Below, one piece after another: positions 16,579 to 25,057 of a stretch of 64,000 bases of DNA. Source of the stretch: Streptomyces sp. NBC_00239. GTDB lineage: Bacteria; Actinomycetota; Actinomycetes; Streptomycetales; Streptomycetaceae. Below the pieces are notes generated by a model, which was not told the origin of the DNA, ran no database searches, and saw only the letters and a list, made by a program, of their open reading frames with translations. The stretch is from contig NZ_CP108095.1 in assembly GCF_036194065.1 (NCBI RefSeq), forward strand, positions 6,262,001 to 6,326,000. Direction: 5' to 3'. Position numbers and translations under genes: made by a program. How positions within the stretch are numbered: the stretch's first letter is position 1; the number at the start of each line of letters is the position of its first letter.

Positions 16579-16845
16579 ATGGAACAGATAGCGATGCGCA
16601 GCAGGCCGCCCCGCGTGCCTGCCATCACCTGCGGCAGCAGTGCGACCAGTTCGCGGCTCGACCGCCACCTCGCCGTGCTGGGCGGACCCGCCGTCCCGCA
16701 CCGGGACGCGGCCGAAGCGACCCTGCTGATGCGCGAACTGACGGCGCGTGACCACACGCACGTCCACCGGAGCCGGAGCGCGCGCGTGTCGCTGTTCGCC
16801 CCGCTGCGCCGGCTGCGCCGTTCGCTCTTCGGCAGCCGCCGCTGA
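16579..16845 (+). CDS. Small basic protein of unknown function (88 aa)
   Basis: ATG 16579 follows GGGGAGAGAC, a good ribosome-binding site. The product MEQIAMRSRPPRVPAITCG continues with a Ser/Arg-rich body, a helical segment (RDAAEATLLMRELTARDH) and a strongly basic C-terminus (APLRRLRRSLFGSRR). There is no signal peptide, no helix long enough for a membrane, and one Cys. I do not recognise a family. Codon use is Streptomyces-like, with G/C at most third positions, which supports it being real. It is convergent with the CoA-transferase. Confidence 0.65.
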   Translation: MEQIAMRSRPPRVPAITCGSSATSSRLDRHLAVLGGPAVPHRDAAEATLLMRELTARDHTHVHRSRSARVSLFAPLRRLRRSLFGSRR

Positions 16846-16877
16846 CCCCGCCCCACCCGGCACCCCGTCACCTGGCC

Positions 16878-18137
16878 TCAGGCGATCACACCGTCCCGGC
16901 GTAGCCCGTCGAGCTGCGCGTCCGTCATCCCCAGGGCGCGCAGGACGGCACCGGTGTGTTCGCCGAGGGCCGGCACCGCACCCATCAGCGGCTCCGGCCC
17001 GCCCGGCAGCACGATCGGCGGCAGCAGCGCGCGCAGCGGCCCGGCCGCCGTGTCCACCTCCCGCCACCGGTCCCGCGCGGCCAGCTGCGGGTGCCCGGCC
17101 AGCCCCGCCACCGAATTGAGGCGCGCGCAGGCGATCCCGGCCGCCTCGAGCCGCCCGATCGCCGTCCCCGCGTCCAGACCCGCCAGGGCGGCCGCCACCA
17201 CGGCGTCGGTCCGCTCCCGGTTCGCGGTCCGCGCCGCATTCGTCGCGTACCCCGGATCCTCGGCCAACTCCGGCCGCTCCAAAACCTGTTCGGCCAGCCG
17301 CCGCCACTCCCGGTCGTTCTGCACCGACAGCAGCACCAGGCTCCCGTCCGCCGTCGGATAGGCGTCGTACGGCGCGATCACCGCATGCGCGAGACCGGTA
17401 CGGGCGGGCTGCACGCCGCCGTGCATGGTGTGGTGCAGCGGATGGCCCATCCACTCGGCCAGCGCGTCGAGCATCGACACCTCCACCGGGCCGCCGCGGC
17501 CGGTGGAGCCGCGCCGCAGCAGCGCCGCAAGGACGCCGGAGAACGCGTACATCCCCGCCGCGATGTCGGCCGCCGGGATGCCCGCCTTGACCGGCTGCTC
17601 CGGCGTCCCGGTCACCGAGACCAGGCCCGCCTCGCACTGCACGAGCATGTCGTAGGCCCGCTTGTGCGCGTACGGGCCCTGCGGGCCGTACCCCGAGATG
17701 TCGACGGCGACCAGCCGTGGATGCCGGGCGCACAGCGTGGCCGCGTCGAGCCCCAGCCGGGCCGCCGCGCCCTGGGCGAGGTTCTGCACGAACACGTCGG
17801 CGTCCGCGACCAGCCGCCCGACCAGCTCGCGGCCGCGCGGGTCCTTCAGGTCGACGGCCACCGACTCCTTGCCGCGGTTCGCCCACACGAAGTGCGAGGC
17901 GAGCCCGGCCGCCGCCGTGTCGTAGCCGCGGGCGAAGTCGCCGCCGTCCGGGCGCTCGATCTTGACGACGCGGGCGCCGAGGTCGGCGAGCTGGCGGGTG
18001 GCGAACGGCGCCGAGACGGCCTGCTCGACGGCGACGACGGTGATCCCGTCGAGGGGGAGCGGCTGTGGGTGCCCGGCGTGGTGCGCCGAGGGAGCCGGCG
18101 CGGAGGGCGGCGCGGGCTTGGCGAAGGGAGCTGACAT
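16878..18137 (-). CDS. Family III CoA-transferase (CaiB/BaiF)
   Basis: Moves CoA between carboxylic acids through an aspartyl-CoA intermediate. The 419-aa protein matches CaiB/BaiF over its length: GITVVAVEQAVSAPFATRQL, LGARVVKIERPDGGDFAR, VWANRGKESVAVDLKDP, and the catalytic Asp163 in AYDMLVQCEAG (equivalent to Asp169 of formyl-CoA transferase). The end LGEHTGAVLRALGM is typical. The acid substrate cannot be inferred; no partner beta-oxidation gene adjoins it. ATG 18137 is chosen although the ribosome-binding site is poor, because the residues before it are rich in stop-free noise. Confidence 0.9.
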   Translation of the reverse strand: MSAPFAKPAPPSAPAPSAHHAGHPQPLPLDGITVVAVEQAVSAPFATRQLADLGARVVKIERPDGGDFARGYDTAAAGLASHFVWANRGKESVAVDLKDPRGRELVGRLVADADVFVQNLAQGAAARLGLDAATLCARHPRLVAVDISGYGPQGPYAHKRAYDMLVQCEAGLVSVTGTPEQPVKAGIPAADIAAGMYAFSGVLAALLRRGSTGRGGPVEVSMLDALAEWMGHPLHHTMHGGVQPARTGLAHAVIAPYDAYPTADGSLVLLSVQNDREWRRLAEQVLERPELAEDPGYATNAARTANRERTDAVVAAALAGLDAGTAIGRLEAAGIACARLNSVAGLAGHPQLAARDRWREVDTAAGPLRALLPPIVLPGGPEPLMGAVPALGEHTGAVLRALGMTDAQLDGLRRDGVIA

Positions 18138-18401
18138 GACATGCAGGCCTATCGGCTGGCACCCCGCTCTGTCACCCCCCGATATCCCGCCTTTGAGGCG
18201 GTACGCCCCTCTATGGTGTCCCTCGCCTGTCATCCCGTGCCCGCCGGAAGGGCCGCCCGCGCCCCGCAGTGCCGCCCACAGCGCGGCCGCACCCCCCCGC
18301 ACGCCGTGCCCTCGGCACCGCCACCACCGCCGACTTCCCGAGGACCGTCCTCTTCCCCCTCACGCCGGTGCCCTGACCGGCCGGCCGCGGCGCCCGCGGT
18401 G
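18138..18401. other. Intergenic region upstream of the CoA-transferase
   Basis: A roughly 300-bp gap between two genes on the same strand. The half next to the CoA-transferase is AT-richer, with GATATCCCGCCTTTGAGG near 18180-18198, and probably contains its promoter. The other half ends in the terminator at 18402. No gene is supported. Confidence 0.4.
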
Positions 18402-18422
18402 GGCCCGGTGTGGGACCGGGCC
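18402..18422 (-). terminator. Hairpin terminator of the ABC exporter operon
   Basis: GGCCCGGT (18402-18409), loop GTGGG, and ACCGGGCC (18415-18422) form a perfect 8-bp stem 22 bp past the permease stop codon. There is no U-tract, as is usual in high-GC actinobacteria. Confidence 0.6.
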
Positions 18423-18444
18423 GCGGCGCCCGGTCCCCGGCGCG

Positions 18445-19233
18445 TCAGTCCCGGCCGCGCGCGAACCGGCGCGCGGCCAGCGGTACGAACACCGCCAGCA
18501 GTGCAAGCGACCAGCAGAGCGCACCCGCGACCGGGTGTGCCACCGGCCAGGACGCCCCCGCGGCAGCCTCGCCGCCCGCGTTCCCGCACAGGTGGCGCAC
18601 GGCCGTCGCCACCGCGCTGATCGGGTTCCACTCCGCGACCGCGCGCAGCCAGGCGGGCAGACCGCCGGTGGGGATGTACGCGCTCGACAGCAGCGGGAGG
18701 ACGAAGGTGGCGCTGCCCAGTTGCCCGGCCGCCTCCTCGCTCGGCGCGAGCATGCCGAGGTAGGCGCCCACCCAGGCGGTGGCGAACCTGAAGAGCAGCA
18801 GCAGCCCGAACGCGCCCAAGGCGCCGGGCACGCCGCCCTCGACCCGCCAGCCCACCGCGAGCCCCACCAGCATCAGCAGCACCATCCCCGCGGCGGTGGT
18901 CACCAGGTCCGCGGCGGTCTGGCCCAGCGGCACGGCGGCCCGGCTCATGGGCAGCGTGCGGAACCGGTCCATGACCCCGCGGTGCGCGTCCTGCGCGGCG
19001 GCGAACATCCCGGTCATCAGCCCGTTGGCGGCGGTCGCGGCCAGCAGCCCCGGCACCAGGAAGGAGCGGTACTCCGCGCCCGGCACCGCGAGTGCGCTCC
19101 CGAAGACGTACCCGAAGAACAGCAGCATCGTGATCGGCATGGTCTGGGTCATGATCAGCAGGGCGGGGGCGTGCCGCGCCCGCTGGAGCTGCCGGCCCAG
19201 GACGGCCGTACCGTCGTACAGCACCGTGCTCAT
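18445..19233 (-). CDS. ABC-2 type exporter permease (DrrB-like)
   Basis: The 262-aa integral membrane protein has about six hydrophobic helices, including MPITMLLFFGYVFGSALAVP, LMTGMFAAAQDAHRGVMDRF (the ABC-2 cytoplasmic signature near PMSRAAVPLGQ) and SALYIP-like LPLLSSAYIPTGGLPAWLR. This is the DrrB/ABC-2 permease pattern. ATG 19233 overlaps the stop of the ATPase gene (ATGA), so the two are translationally coupled. Substrate unknown; probably a hydrophobic compound, given family members such as daunorubicin exporters. Confidence 0.9.
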   Translation of the reverse strand: MSTVLYDGTAVLGRQLQRARHAPALLIMTQTMPITMLLFFGYVFGSALAVPGAEYRSFLVPGLLAATAANGLMTGMFAAAQDAHRGVMDRFRTLPMSRAAVPLGQTAADLVTTAAGMVLLMLVGLAVGWRVEGGVPGALGAFGLLLLFRFATAWVGAYLGMLAPSEEAAGQLGSATFVLPLLSSAYIPTGGLPAWLRAVAEWNPISAVATAVRHLCGNAGGEAAAGASWPVAHPVAGALCWSLALLAVFVPLAARRFARGRD

Positions 19234-20183
19234 GCGGCTCGCTCCCCGGTCGGGGCGGTCAGGCGCAGGAAGACCTCGTCGAGGGTGGGCGGGCGCAAGG
19301 TGGCGTCCCACACCGGGACCCCGGCGCGGTCGAGTTCCCGGACGATGCGGGGCAGGGTCAGCGCGGGGTCGGTGGCGACTGCTCCGACCGTGCGGCGCGC
19401 CGGATCGAGCACCGGCCGGGCTCCGGTCAGCCGGTCGAGCACGGCCGCGGCCGCGGCGGGTTCGGTGCCCTCGGCGACCGTCACCTCGGCGTAGGAGCCG
19501 ATCCGCGCCTTGAGCGCGGCGGGCGGGCCGGTCTCGGCCGCCCGGCCCCGGTCGACGAGTACGACCGTGTCGGCCAGCCGGTCCGCCTCCTCCAGGTACT
19601 GGGTGGTCAGCAGGACGGTGGTCCCCTCGTCGGCGAGGGCCCGGACCGCCTCCCAGACCTGGTTGCGGCTGAGCGGGTCGAGGCCGGTGGTCGGCTCGTC
19701 GAGGAACAGCACCCGCGGCCGGGTGAGCAGTCCGGCGGCGAGGTCGAGCCGCCGCCGCATGCCGCCGGACCAGGTGCGGGCGGGCCGGCCGGCGGCTTCG
19801 GACAGGCCGAAGCGCTCCAGGAGTTCGTCGGCGCGGGCCCGGGCCGCGGCCCCGCGCAGCCCGGTCAGCCGGGCGAACAGCCGGAGGTTCTCCCGGCCGG
19901 TCAGATCCCCGTCGACCGAGGCGTACTGGCCGGTCACGCCGATGCTGCGGCGCACGGCCGCGGCCTCGCGGGCCACGTCGTGGCCGGCGACCAGGGCTCG
20001 GCCGGCATCCGGTCGCGTCAGGGTGGTCAGGACCCGCACGGCGGTGGTCTTGCCGGCTCCGTTCGGCCCGAGCAGCCCGCAGACGGATCCCTGCGGCACG
20101 GCGAGATCGAGCCCGCGCAGCGCGCGCACGGCGCCGTAACTCTTCTCCACACCCTCACTAAGTACGGCGTACGTAGTTGTCAT
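19230..20183 (-). CDS. ABC exporter ATPase (DrrA-like)
   Basis: The 317-aa ATPase has Walker A GPNGAGKTT (39-47), signature WSGGMRRRLDLA (138-149), Walker B VLFLDEPTTGLDP (158-170) and a DrrA-type C-terminal domain (LDEVFLRLTAPTG). It powers the permease downstream. Start ATG 20183 lies beside the operator cluster; one operator copy (20159-20175) is inside its first codons. Regulation by the divergent TetR gene is strongly suggested. Confidence 0.95.
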   Translation of the reverse strand: MTTTYAVLSEGVEKSYGAVRALRGLDLAVPQGSVCGLLGPNGAGKTTAVRVLTTLTRPDAGRALVAGHDVAREAAAVRRSIGVTGQYASVDGDLTGRENLRLFARLTGLRGAAARARADELLERFGLSEAAGRPARTWSGGMRRRLDLAAGLLTRPRVLFLDEPTTGLDPLSRNQVWEAVRALADEGTTVLLTTQYLEEADRLADTVVLVDRGRAAETGPPAALKARIGSYAEVTVAEGTEPAAAAAVLDRLTGARPVLDPARRTVGAVATDPALTLPRIVRELDRAGVPVWDATLRPPTLDEVFLRLTAPTGERAA

Positions 20184-20219
20184 GCCGGCCACCCTAGCCC
20201 ACTACGTACGGTGTACGTA
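20159..20219. promoter_or_regulatory. Pair of TetR operators between the ABC exporter and its regulator
   Basis: TACGTACGGTGTACGTA (20203-20219) is a perfect 7-3-7 inverted repeat. A second copy, TAAGTACGGCGTACGTA (20159-20175), matches at 15 of 17 positions and lies in the same orientation inside the start of the ATPase gene. Their centres are 44 bp apart. The only regulator nearby is the divergent TetR gene at 20247. Confidence 0.8.
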
Positions 20220-20246
20220 ACTAGGATGGTGGCGAGGTGATGATCA

Positions 20247-20972
20247 ATGACTCCCAGCGGCCGCCCCGCTGTACCCGAGGTGATCTGGGCCCGCCCCGAG
20301 CGGGCCGGCCGCGGGCCGCGGCCCGCGCACAGCCGCGAGTCGATCGCGGCGGAGGCGGTACGGATCGCCGACGTCGAGGGGATCGACGCGGTCTCGATGC
20401 GGCGGGTGGCGGCCGGCATCGGCGCGGGCACCATGTCGCTCTACAACTACGTGCCGCGCAAGGAGGACCTGTACGAGCTGATGGTCGACGCCGTCAGCGC
20501 CGAGTACGACTACCCGGCGCGGCCCGCGGGCGACTGGCAGGCCCGCCTCCTGCACCTGGCCCGGCAGACCAGGGCGCTGATGCACCGGCACCCGTGGCTG
20601 CCCCGCTTGATCTCACCGGTGTACGGATTCAGCCCGCACGCGCTGCGCTACCTGGAGTACTCGCTCGCCTGCATGGACGGACTGGAGATCGCCGCCGGGC
20701 AGAAGATGGAACTGATCGCGTCCGTCAACGGCCTGGTGACGACCTTCGTGTCGGGCGAACTGGCCACCGCCGAGCGCAGCCGCTCGCTGCCGTGGACCGA
20801 GGACCAGGACCGGGCGGTGCGCGGCGCCTACCTGATGGGGCAGGTGGCCACGGGCCGCTATCCGCGGCTGGCGGAGGCGCTCGGCGAGGGACTGGCGCCG
20901 CAGGACATGGACGAGGTCTTCGAGCGCATGCTGCGGAGGCTGTTCGGCTCGTTCCTGCCCACCGCGCCCTGA
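20247..20972 (+). CDS. TetR-family repressor of the ABC exporter
   Basis: The 241-aa protein has an N-terminal HTH (SRESIAAEAVRIADVEGIDA, VSMRRVAAGIGAGTMSLYNYV) and a TetR_C-type ligand-binding domain (HRHPWLPRLISPVYGFSPHALRYLEYSL). The layout matches regulators of DrrAB-type exporters. ATG 20247 has GAGGTGA seven bases upstream. It faces away from the ATPase gene, with two near-identical operators between them, so it probably represses both and is released by the exported compound. Confidence 0.93.
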   Translation: MTPSGRPAVPEVIWARPERAGRGPRPAHSRESIAAEAVRIADVEGIDAVSMRRVAAGIGAGTMSLYNYVPRKEDLYELMVDAVSAEYDYPARPAGDWQARLLHLARQTRALMHRHPWLPRLISPVYGFSPHALRYLEYSLACMDGLEIAAGQKMELIASVNGLVTTFVSGELATAERSRSLPWTEDQDRAVRGAYLMGQVATGRYPRLAEALGEGLAPQDMDEVFERMLRRLFGSFLPTAP

Positions 20973-21015
20973 CCGACCGCGCCCTGACCGACCGCGCCCT
21001 GACCGGCCGCGCCTT
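20971..21015. repeat. 15-bp tandem repeat starting at the tetR stop codon
   Basis: GACCGACCGCGCCCT is repeated at 20971, 20986 and, with one change, 21001; a degenerate fourth unit follows. The first copy includes the last two bases of the TGA stop. The rest of the 117-bp gap to the convergent gene is unremarkable. Confidence 0.75.
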
Positions 21016-21089
21016 GACCGCCGCGTCCTGACGGCCCGCAGACCGCCCGACCGTGCGCCGATCGCCCCCGGGCCGACTGCCCGCGGCCG

Positions 21090-22385
<1,296 letters not shown>

Positions 22386-22484
22386 GGTAGGGGCTGCCGT
22401 ACGGCGGCACACCGTACCCGGGCCGGTTCGCGGCCGGCGCGCTAGGCTCCGAAGAGGGGCACATGCGGCGACCGAGGAGGCGGC

Positions 22485-22649
22485 ATGAGCCAGTACGACG
22501 AATACACGACCCCGTCCCAGGCCGAGGGCGAACGCCTCGACGAGGACATGGACGACACCGAGCGGAGGCAGCGGCAGCACCCGCAGACCACGCGGACCAC
22601 CCCCTCCCAGGCGGAGGGCGAGCGCGCCTCCGACGACGACAAGAAGTGA
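22485..22649 (+). CDS. Small acidic protein with a duplicated TTPSQAEGER motif (54 aa)
   Basis: ATG 22485 follows GAGGAGGCGGC, a strong ribosome-binding site. The protein MSQYDEYTTPSQAEGER goes on with LDEDMDD, a Gln/Arg linker, a second TTPSQAEGER and an ASDDDKK end. The exact 10-residue repeat at 8-17 and 38-47 indicates internal duplication. It is very hydrophilic and probably disordered. I recall similar small proteins in other Streptomyces, but no function. It is convergent with the GntR gene. Confidence 0.75.
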   Translation: MSQYDEYTTPSQAEGERLDEDMDDTERRQRQHPQTTRTTPSQAEGERASDDDKK

Positions 22650-22719
22650 CGCGAAGCAGCGACGCAGTCACTGGTTGAGCCACCGGTGACGCGGTGCGGG
22701 GAGGTGATGCGCGCGGGCG

Positions 22720-23469
22720 TCAGTGCGCGTCCATGGTCACGGTGAACGAGAAGCGGTCGCCGCGGTAGCGGATCCGCGCGACGTCCACCACCCGGCCGTC
22801 CTCGTCATACGTGACGCCCGTGTAGTGCAGGATCGGGCTCAGCAGCGGCACCTCCAGCAGGTCCGCCGTCGCCGGGTCGGCGAGCCGCGCCTCGACGGTG
22901 TCCGTGATCCGGCTGATCCGCACCCCGACCACGTCCCGCAGCACCTTCGTCATCGGCCACCGCTCCAGGTCGGCGACGTCGACGGCGGCGGCCAGCTCGG
23001 GCAGTACCGCGTTCTCCGCCCAGTTCGTCGGCTCCCCGGTCTCCCCGTCCCGCCGCAGCCGCCGGTACGTGACGACCTCGGCGGCGCCCGGGAAGTACTC
23101 GGCGAGCTCCCCGGGCACCGGCCCCCGGCCATGGCCGAGGACCGTCGTCAGCTCGCCCGACTGCTGGGCCACGATCGCGTCGACCGAGCCCAGCAGCCGT
23201 ACCGGAGCCCCGCGCTGCGCCCCCGGCTCGATGAAGGTGCCGCGCCGGCGGTGCCGGCTGATCAGCCCCTCCGCCTCCAGCTCCTTGAGGGCCTGGCGCA
23301 TGGTGAGCACGCTCACCCCGTAGTGCTCGGCGAGCTGCTCCTCGGTGGGCAGCCGCAGCGAGGCGTCCGGGGTGCGCCCGAGTATCGAGGCGCGCAGTGA
23401 CTGCGAGACCTGGTACCAGAGGGGCAGTTTCCGGTTCAGGACCAGCGAGTCGGGGGCGAAAGCGGTCAC
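22720..23469 (-). CDS. GntR-family regulator with UTRA domain, next to hmgA
   Basis: The 249-aa protein has an N-terminal winged helix (LPLWYQVSQSLRASIL, LPTEEQLAEHYGVSVLTMRQ, LEAEGLISRHRRRGTFI) and a C-terminal UTRA effector domain (VTYRRLRRDGETGEPTNW, LLEVPLLSPILHYTGVTYDEDG). It belongs to the HutC subfamily. GTG 23469 has CGGAGAA upstream and lies 49 bp after the hmgA stop on the same strand, so both are probably cotranscribed. It is the obvious candidate to bind the inverted repeat at 24874-24901 in front of hmgA, with a tyrosine-catabolic intermediate as ligand (inferred). Confidence 0.9.
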   Translation of the reverse strand: MTAFAPDSLVLNRKLPLWYQVSQSLRASILGRTPDASLRLPTEEQLAEHYGVSVLTMRQALKELEAEGLISRHRRRGTFIEPGAQRGAPVRLLGSVDAIVAQQSGELTTVLGHGRGPVPGELAEYFPGAAEVVTYRRLRRDGETGEPTNWAENAVLPELAAAVDVADLERWPMTKVLRDVVGVRISRITDTVEARLADPATADLLEVPLLSPILHYTGVTYDEDGRVVDVARIRYRGDRFSFTVTMDAH

Positions 23470-23518
23470 GCGGGGTTCTCCGTACGGGCGGGGCGACGTG
23501 CAGGAATGCTAAGCCCGC

Positions 23519-24850
23519 TCAGGCCCCCGCCGCCCGGAAGTGACGCTGGAGGCCCTGCCAGACCTGGTCGTACCCGCGCTGGAGGTGCGTGGCGGACGCG
23601 GCCTGGGGGGTCGCGGTGATCGGCCAGCGGGTCTCGAACATGAAGGCGAGGCCGTCGTCGATCTTCTGCGGCTTGAGGTCGGCGGCGCTGGCCTTGTCGA
23701 AGGTCTCCCGGTCCGGTCCGTGCGCCGACATCATGTTGTGCAGCGAGCCGCCGCCCGGCACGAAGCCCTCCGCCTTGGCGTCGTAGGCCCCCTCGATCAG
23801 GCCCATGTACTCGCTCATCACGTTGCGGTGGAAGTACGGCGGCCGGAACGTGTCCTCGCCGACCAGCCAGCGCGGCGCGAACACCACGAAGTCGACGCTC
23901 GCCAGCCCCGGGGTGTCCGACGGCGACGTCAGCACGGTGAAGATCGACGGGTCCGGGTGGTCGTAGCTGATCGTCCCGATGACGTTGAAACGGTGCAGGT
24001 CGTAGACGTACGGGACGTGCGTGCCGTGCCAGGCGACGACGTCGAGGGGGGAGTGGGTGTACGTCGCGGACCAGAGGTTCCCGCAGAACTTGTTGACCAC
24101 TTCCACCGGGCCCTCGACGTCCTCGTACGAGGCGACCGGTGCCTGGAAGTCGCGGGCGGCGGCGAGGCCGTTGGCCCCGATCGGGCCGAGGCCGGGCAGC
24201 TCGAAGGGCTGACCGTAGTTCTCGCACACGTAGCCGCGGGCGGTCGCGTCGAGCAGCTCGACGCGGAACCGGACGCCGCGCGGGATCAGCGCGATGTGGC
24301 CGGGCTCGGCGCGCAGCTTGCCGAATTCGGTGTGCAGCAACAGGCCGCCGCGCTCCGGGACGATGAGCAGCTCGCCGTCCGAGTCGCTGAACACCCGGTC
24401 GGTCATCGAGGTGTCGGCGGCGTACAGGTGGACGGCCATGCCGGTGCGCTGGGTCGCGTCGCCGTTGCCGCCGAGGGTCCACAGGCCGGCCAGGAAGTCG
24501 GTGCCCGGGGCCGGGTCGGGCAGCGGGTTCCAGCGCAGCCGGTTGGGGTCGGGCACGGTCTCGGTGAACGGCGCGGTGCGGAGGCCGCCGTTGTCGGTGC
24601 GCACGAAGGGCGGGTGCGCGGCCGAGGGCCGGATCCGGTAGAGCCACGAGCGGCGGTTGTGGGTGCGCGGCTCGGTGAAGGCGCTGCCGCTGAGCTGCTC
24701 GGCGTAGAGGCCCAGCGGAGCCTGCTGCGGGGAGTTCCGCCCGATCGGGAGGGCTCCCGGCACGGCCTCCGAGCTGTGCTCATTGCCGAAGCCGGTGAGG
24801 TACTCCAGTCCCTCCGCCGTCTTCCTGGCCTGCTCGTTGCCGCCGCTCAT
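23519..24850 (-). CDS. hmgA: Homogentisate 1,2-dioxygenase
   Basis: Opens the ring of homogentisate to maleylacetoacetate in tyrosine/phenylalanine catabolism, using Fe(II) and O2. The 443-aa length and start ([22 protein letters not shown]) match the family. The iron ligands His341, Glu347 and His377 ([19 protein letters not shown]) have exactly the 6- and 30-residue spacing of the human enzyme (335/341/371). No maleylacetoacetate isomerase or fumarylacetoacetase lies beside it. The promoter and a 28-bp operator are directly upstream, and a GntR gene follows. Confidence 0.97.
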   Translation of the reverse strand: MSGGNEQARKTAEGLEYLTGFGNEHSSEAVPGALPIGRNSPQQAPLGLYAEQLSGSAFTEPRTHNRRSWLYRIRPSAAHPPFVRTDNGGLRTAPFTETVPDPNRLRWNPLPDPAPGTDFLAGLWTLGGNGDATQRTGMAVHLYAADTSMTDRVFSDSDGELLIVPERGGLLLHTEFGKLRAEPGHIALIPRGVRFRVELLDATARGYVCENYGQPFELPGLGPIGANGLAAARDFQAPVASYEDVEGPVEVVNKFCGNLWSATYTHSPLDVVAWHGTHVPYVYDLHRFNVIGTISYDHPDPSIFTVLTSPSDTPGLASVDFVVFAPRWLVGEDTFRPPYFHRNVMSEYMGLIEGAYDAKAEGFVPGGGSLHNMMSAHGPDRETFDKASAADLKPQKIDDGLAFMFETRWPITATPQAASATHLQRGYDQVWQGLQRHFRAAGA

Positions 24851-24873
24851 GTGCCCGCTCCCGCTCTGCCGAA

Positions 24874-24917
24874 GGAATCCTATGGTCGACAGTAGGATTC
24901 CGCGGCCCGTCCGTCAA
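24874..24917 (-). promoter_or_regulatory. hmgA promoter overlapped by a long inverted-repeat operator
   Basis: On the reverse strand TTGACG (24917-24912) and TACTGT (24894-24889) are separated by 17 nt, a good vegetative promoter. A perfect 9-bp inverted repeat, GGAATCCTA (24874-24882) and TAGGATTCC (24893-24901), with a 10-nt spacer, covers the -10 and the likely start point, 24 bp before the hmgA ATG. That position suits repression. The GntR protein encoded at 22720 is the likely ligand. Confidence 0.75.
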
Positions 24918-25057
24918 CGGTGCCTTGATCCAGGCGGCGGGCGAGCGGGGGCGGGCAGGTGGTGTGCGGGCGGGTGGTGTGCGGGCGGTCGGCGCCCAGG
25001 GGATTCGTCGTGCCGAGGGGGCTCCCAAAAGATGAACATTGCTCTACTCTCACGCGC

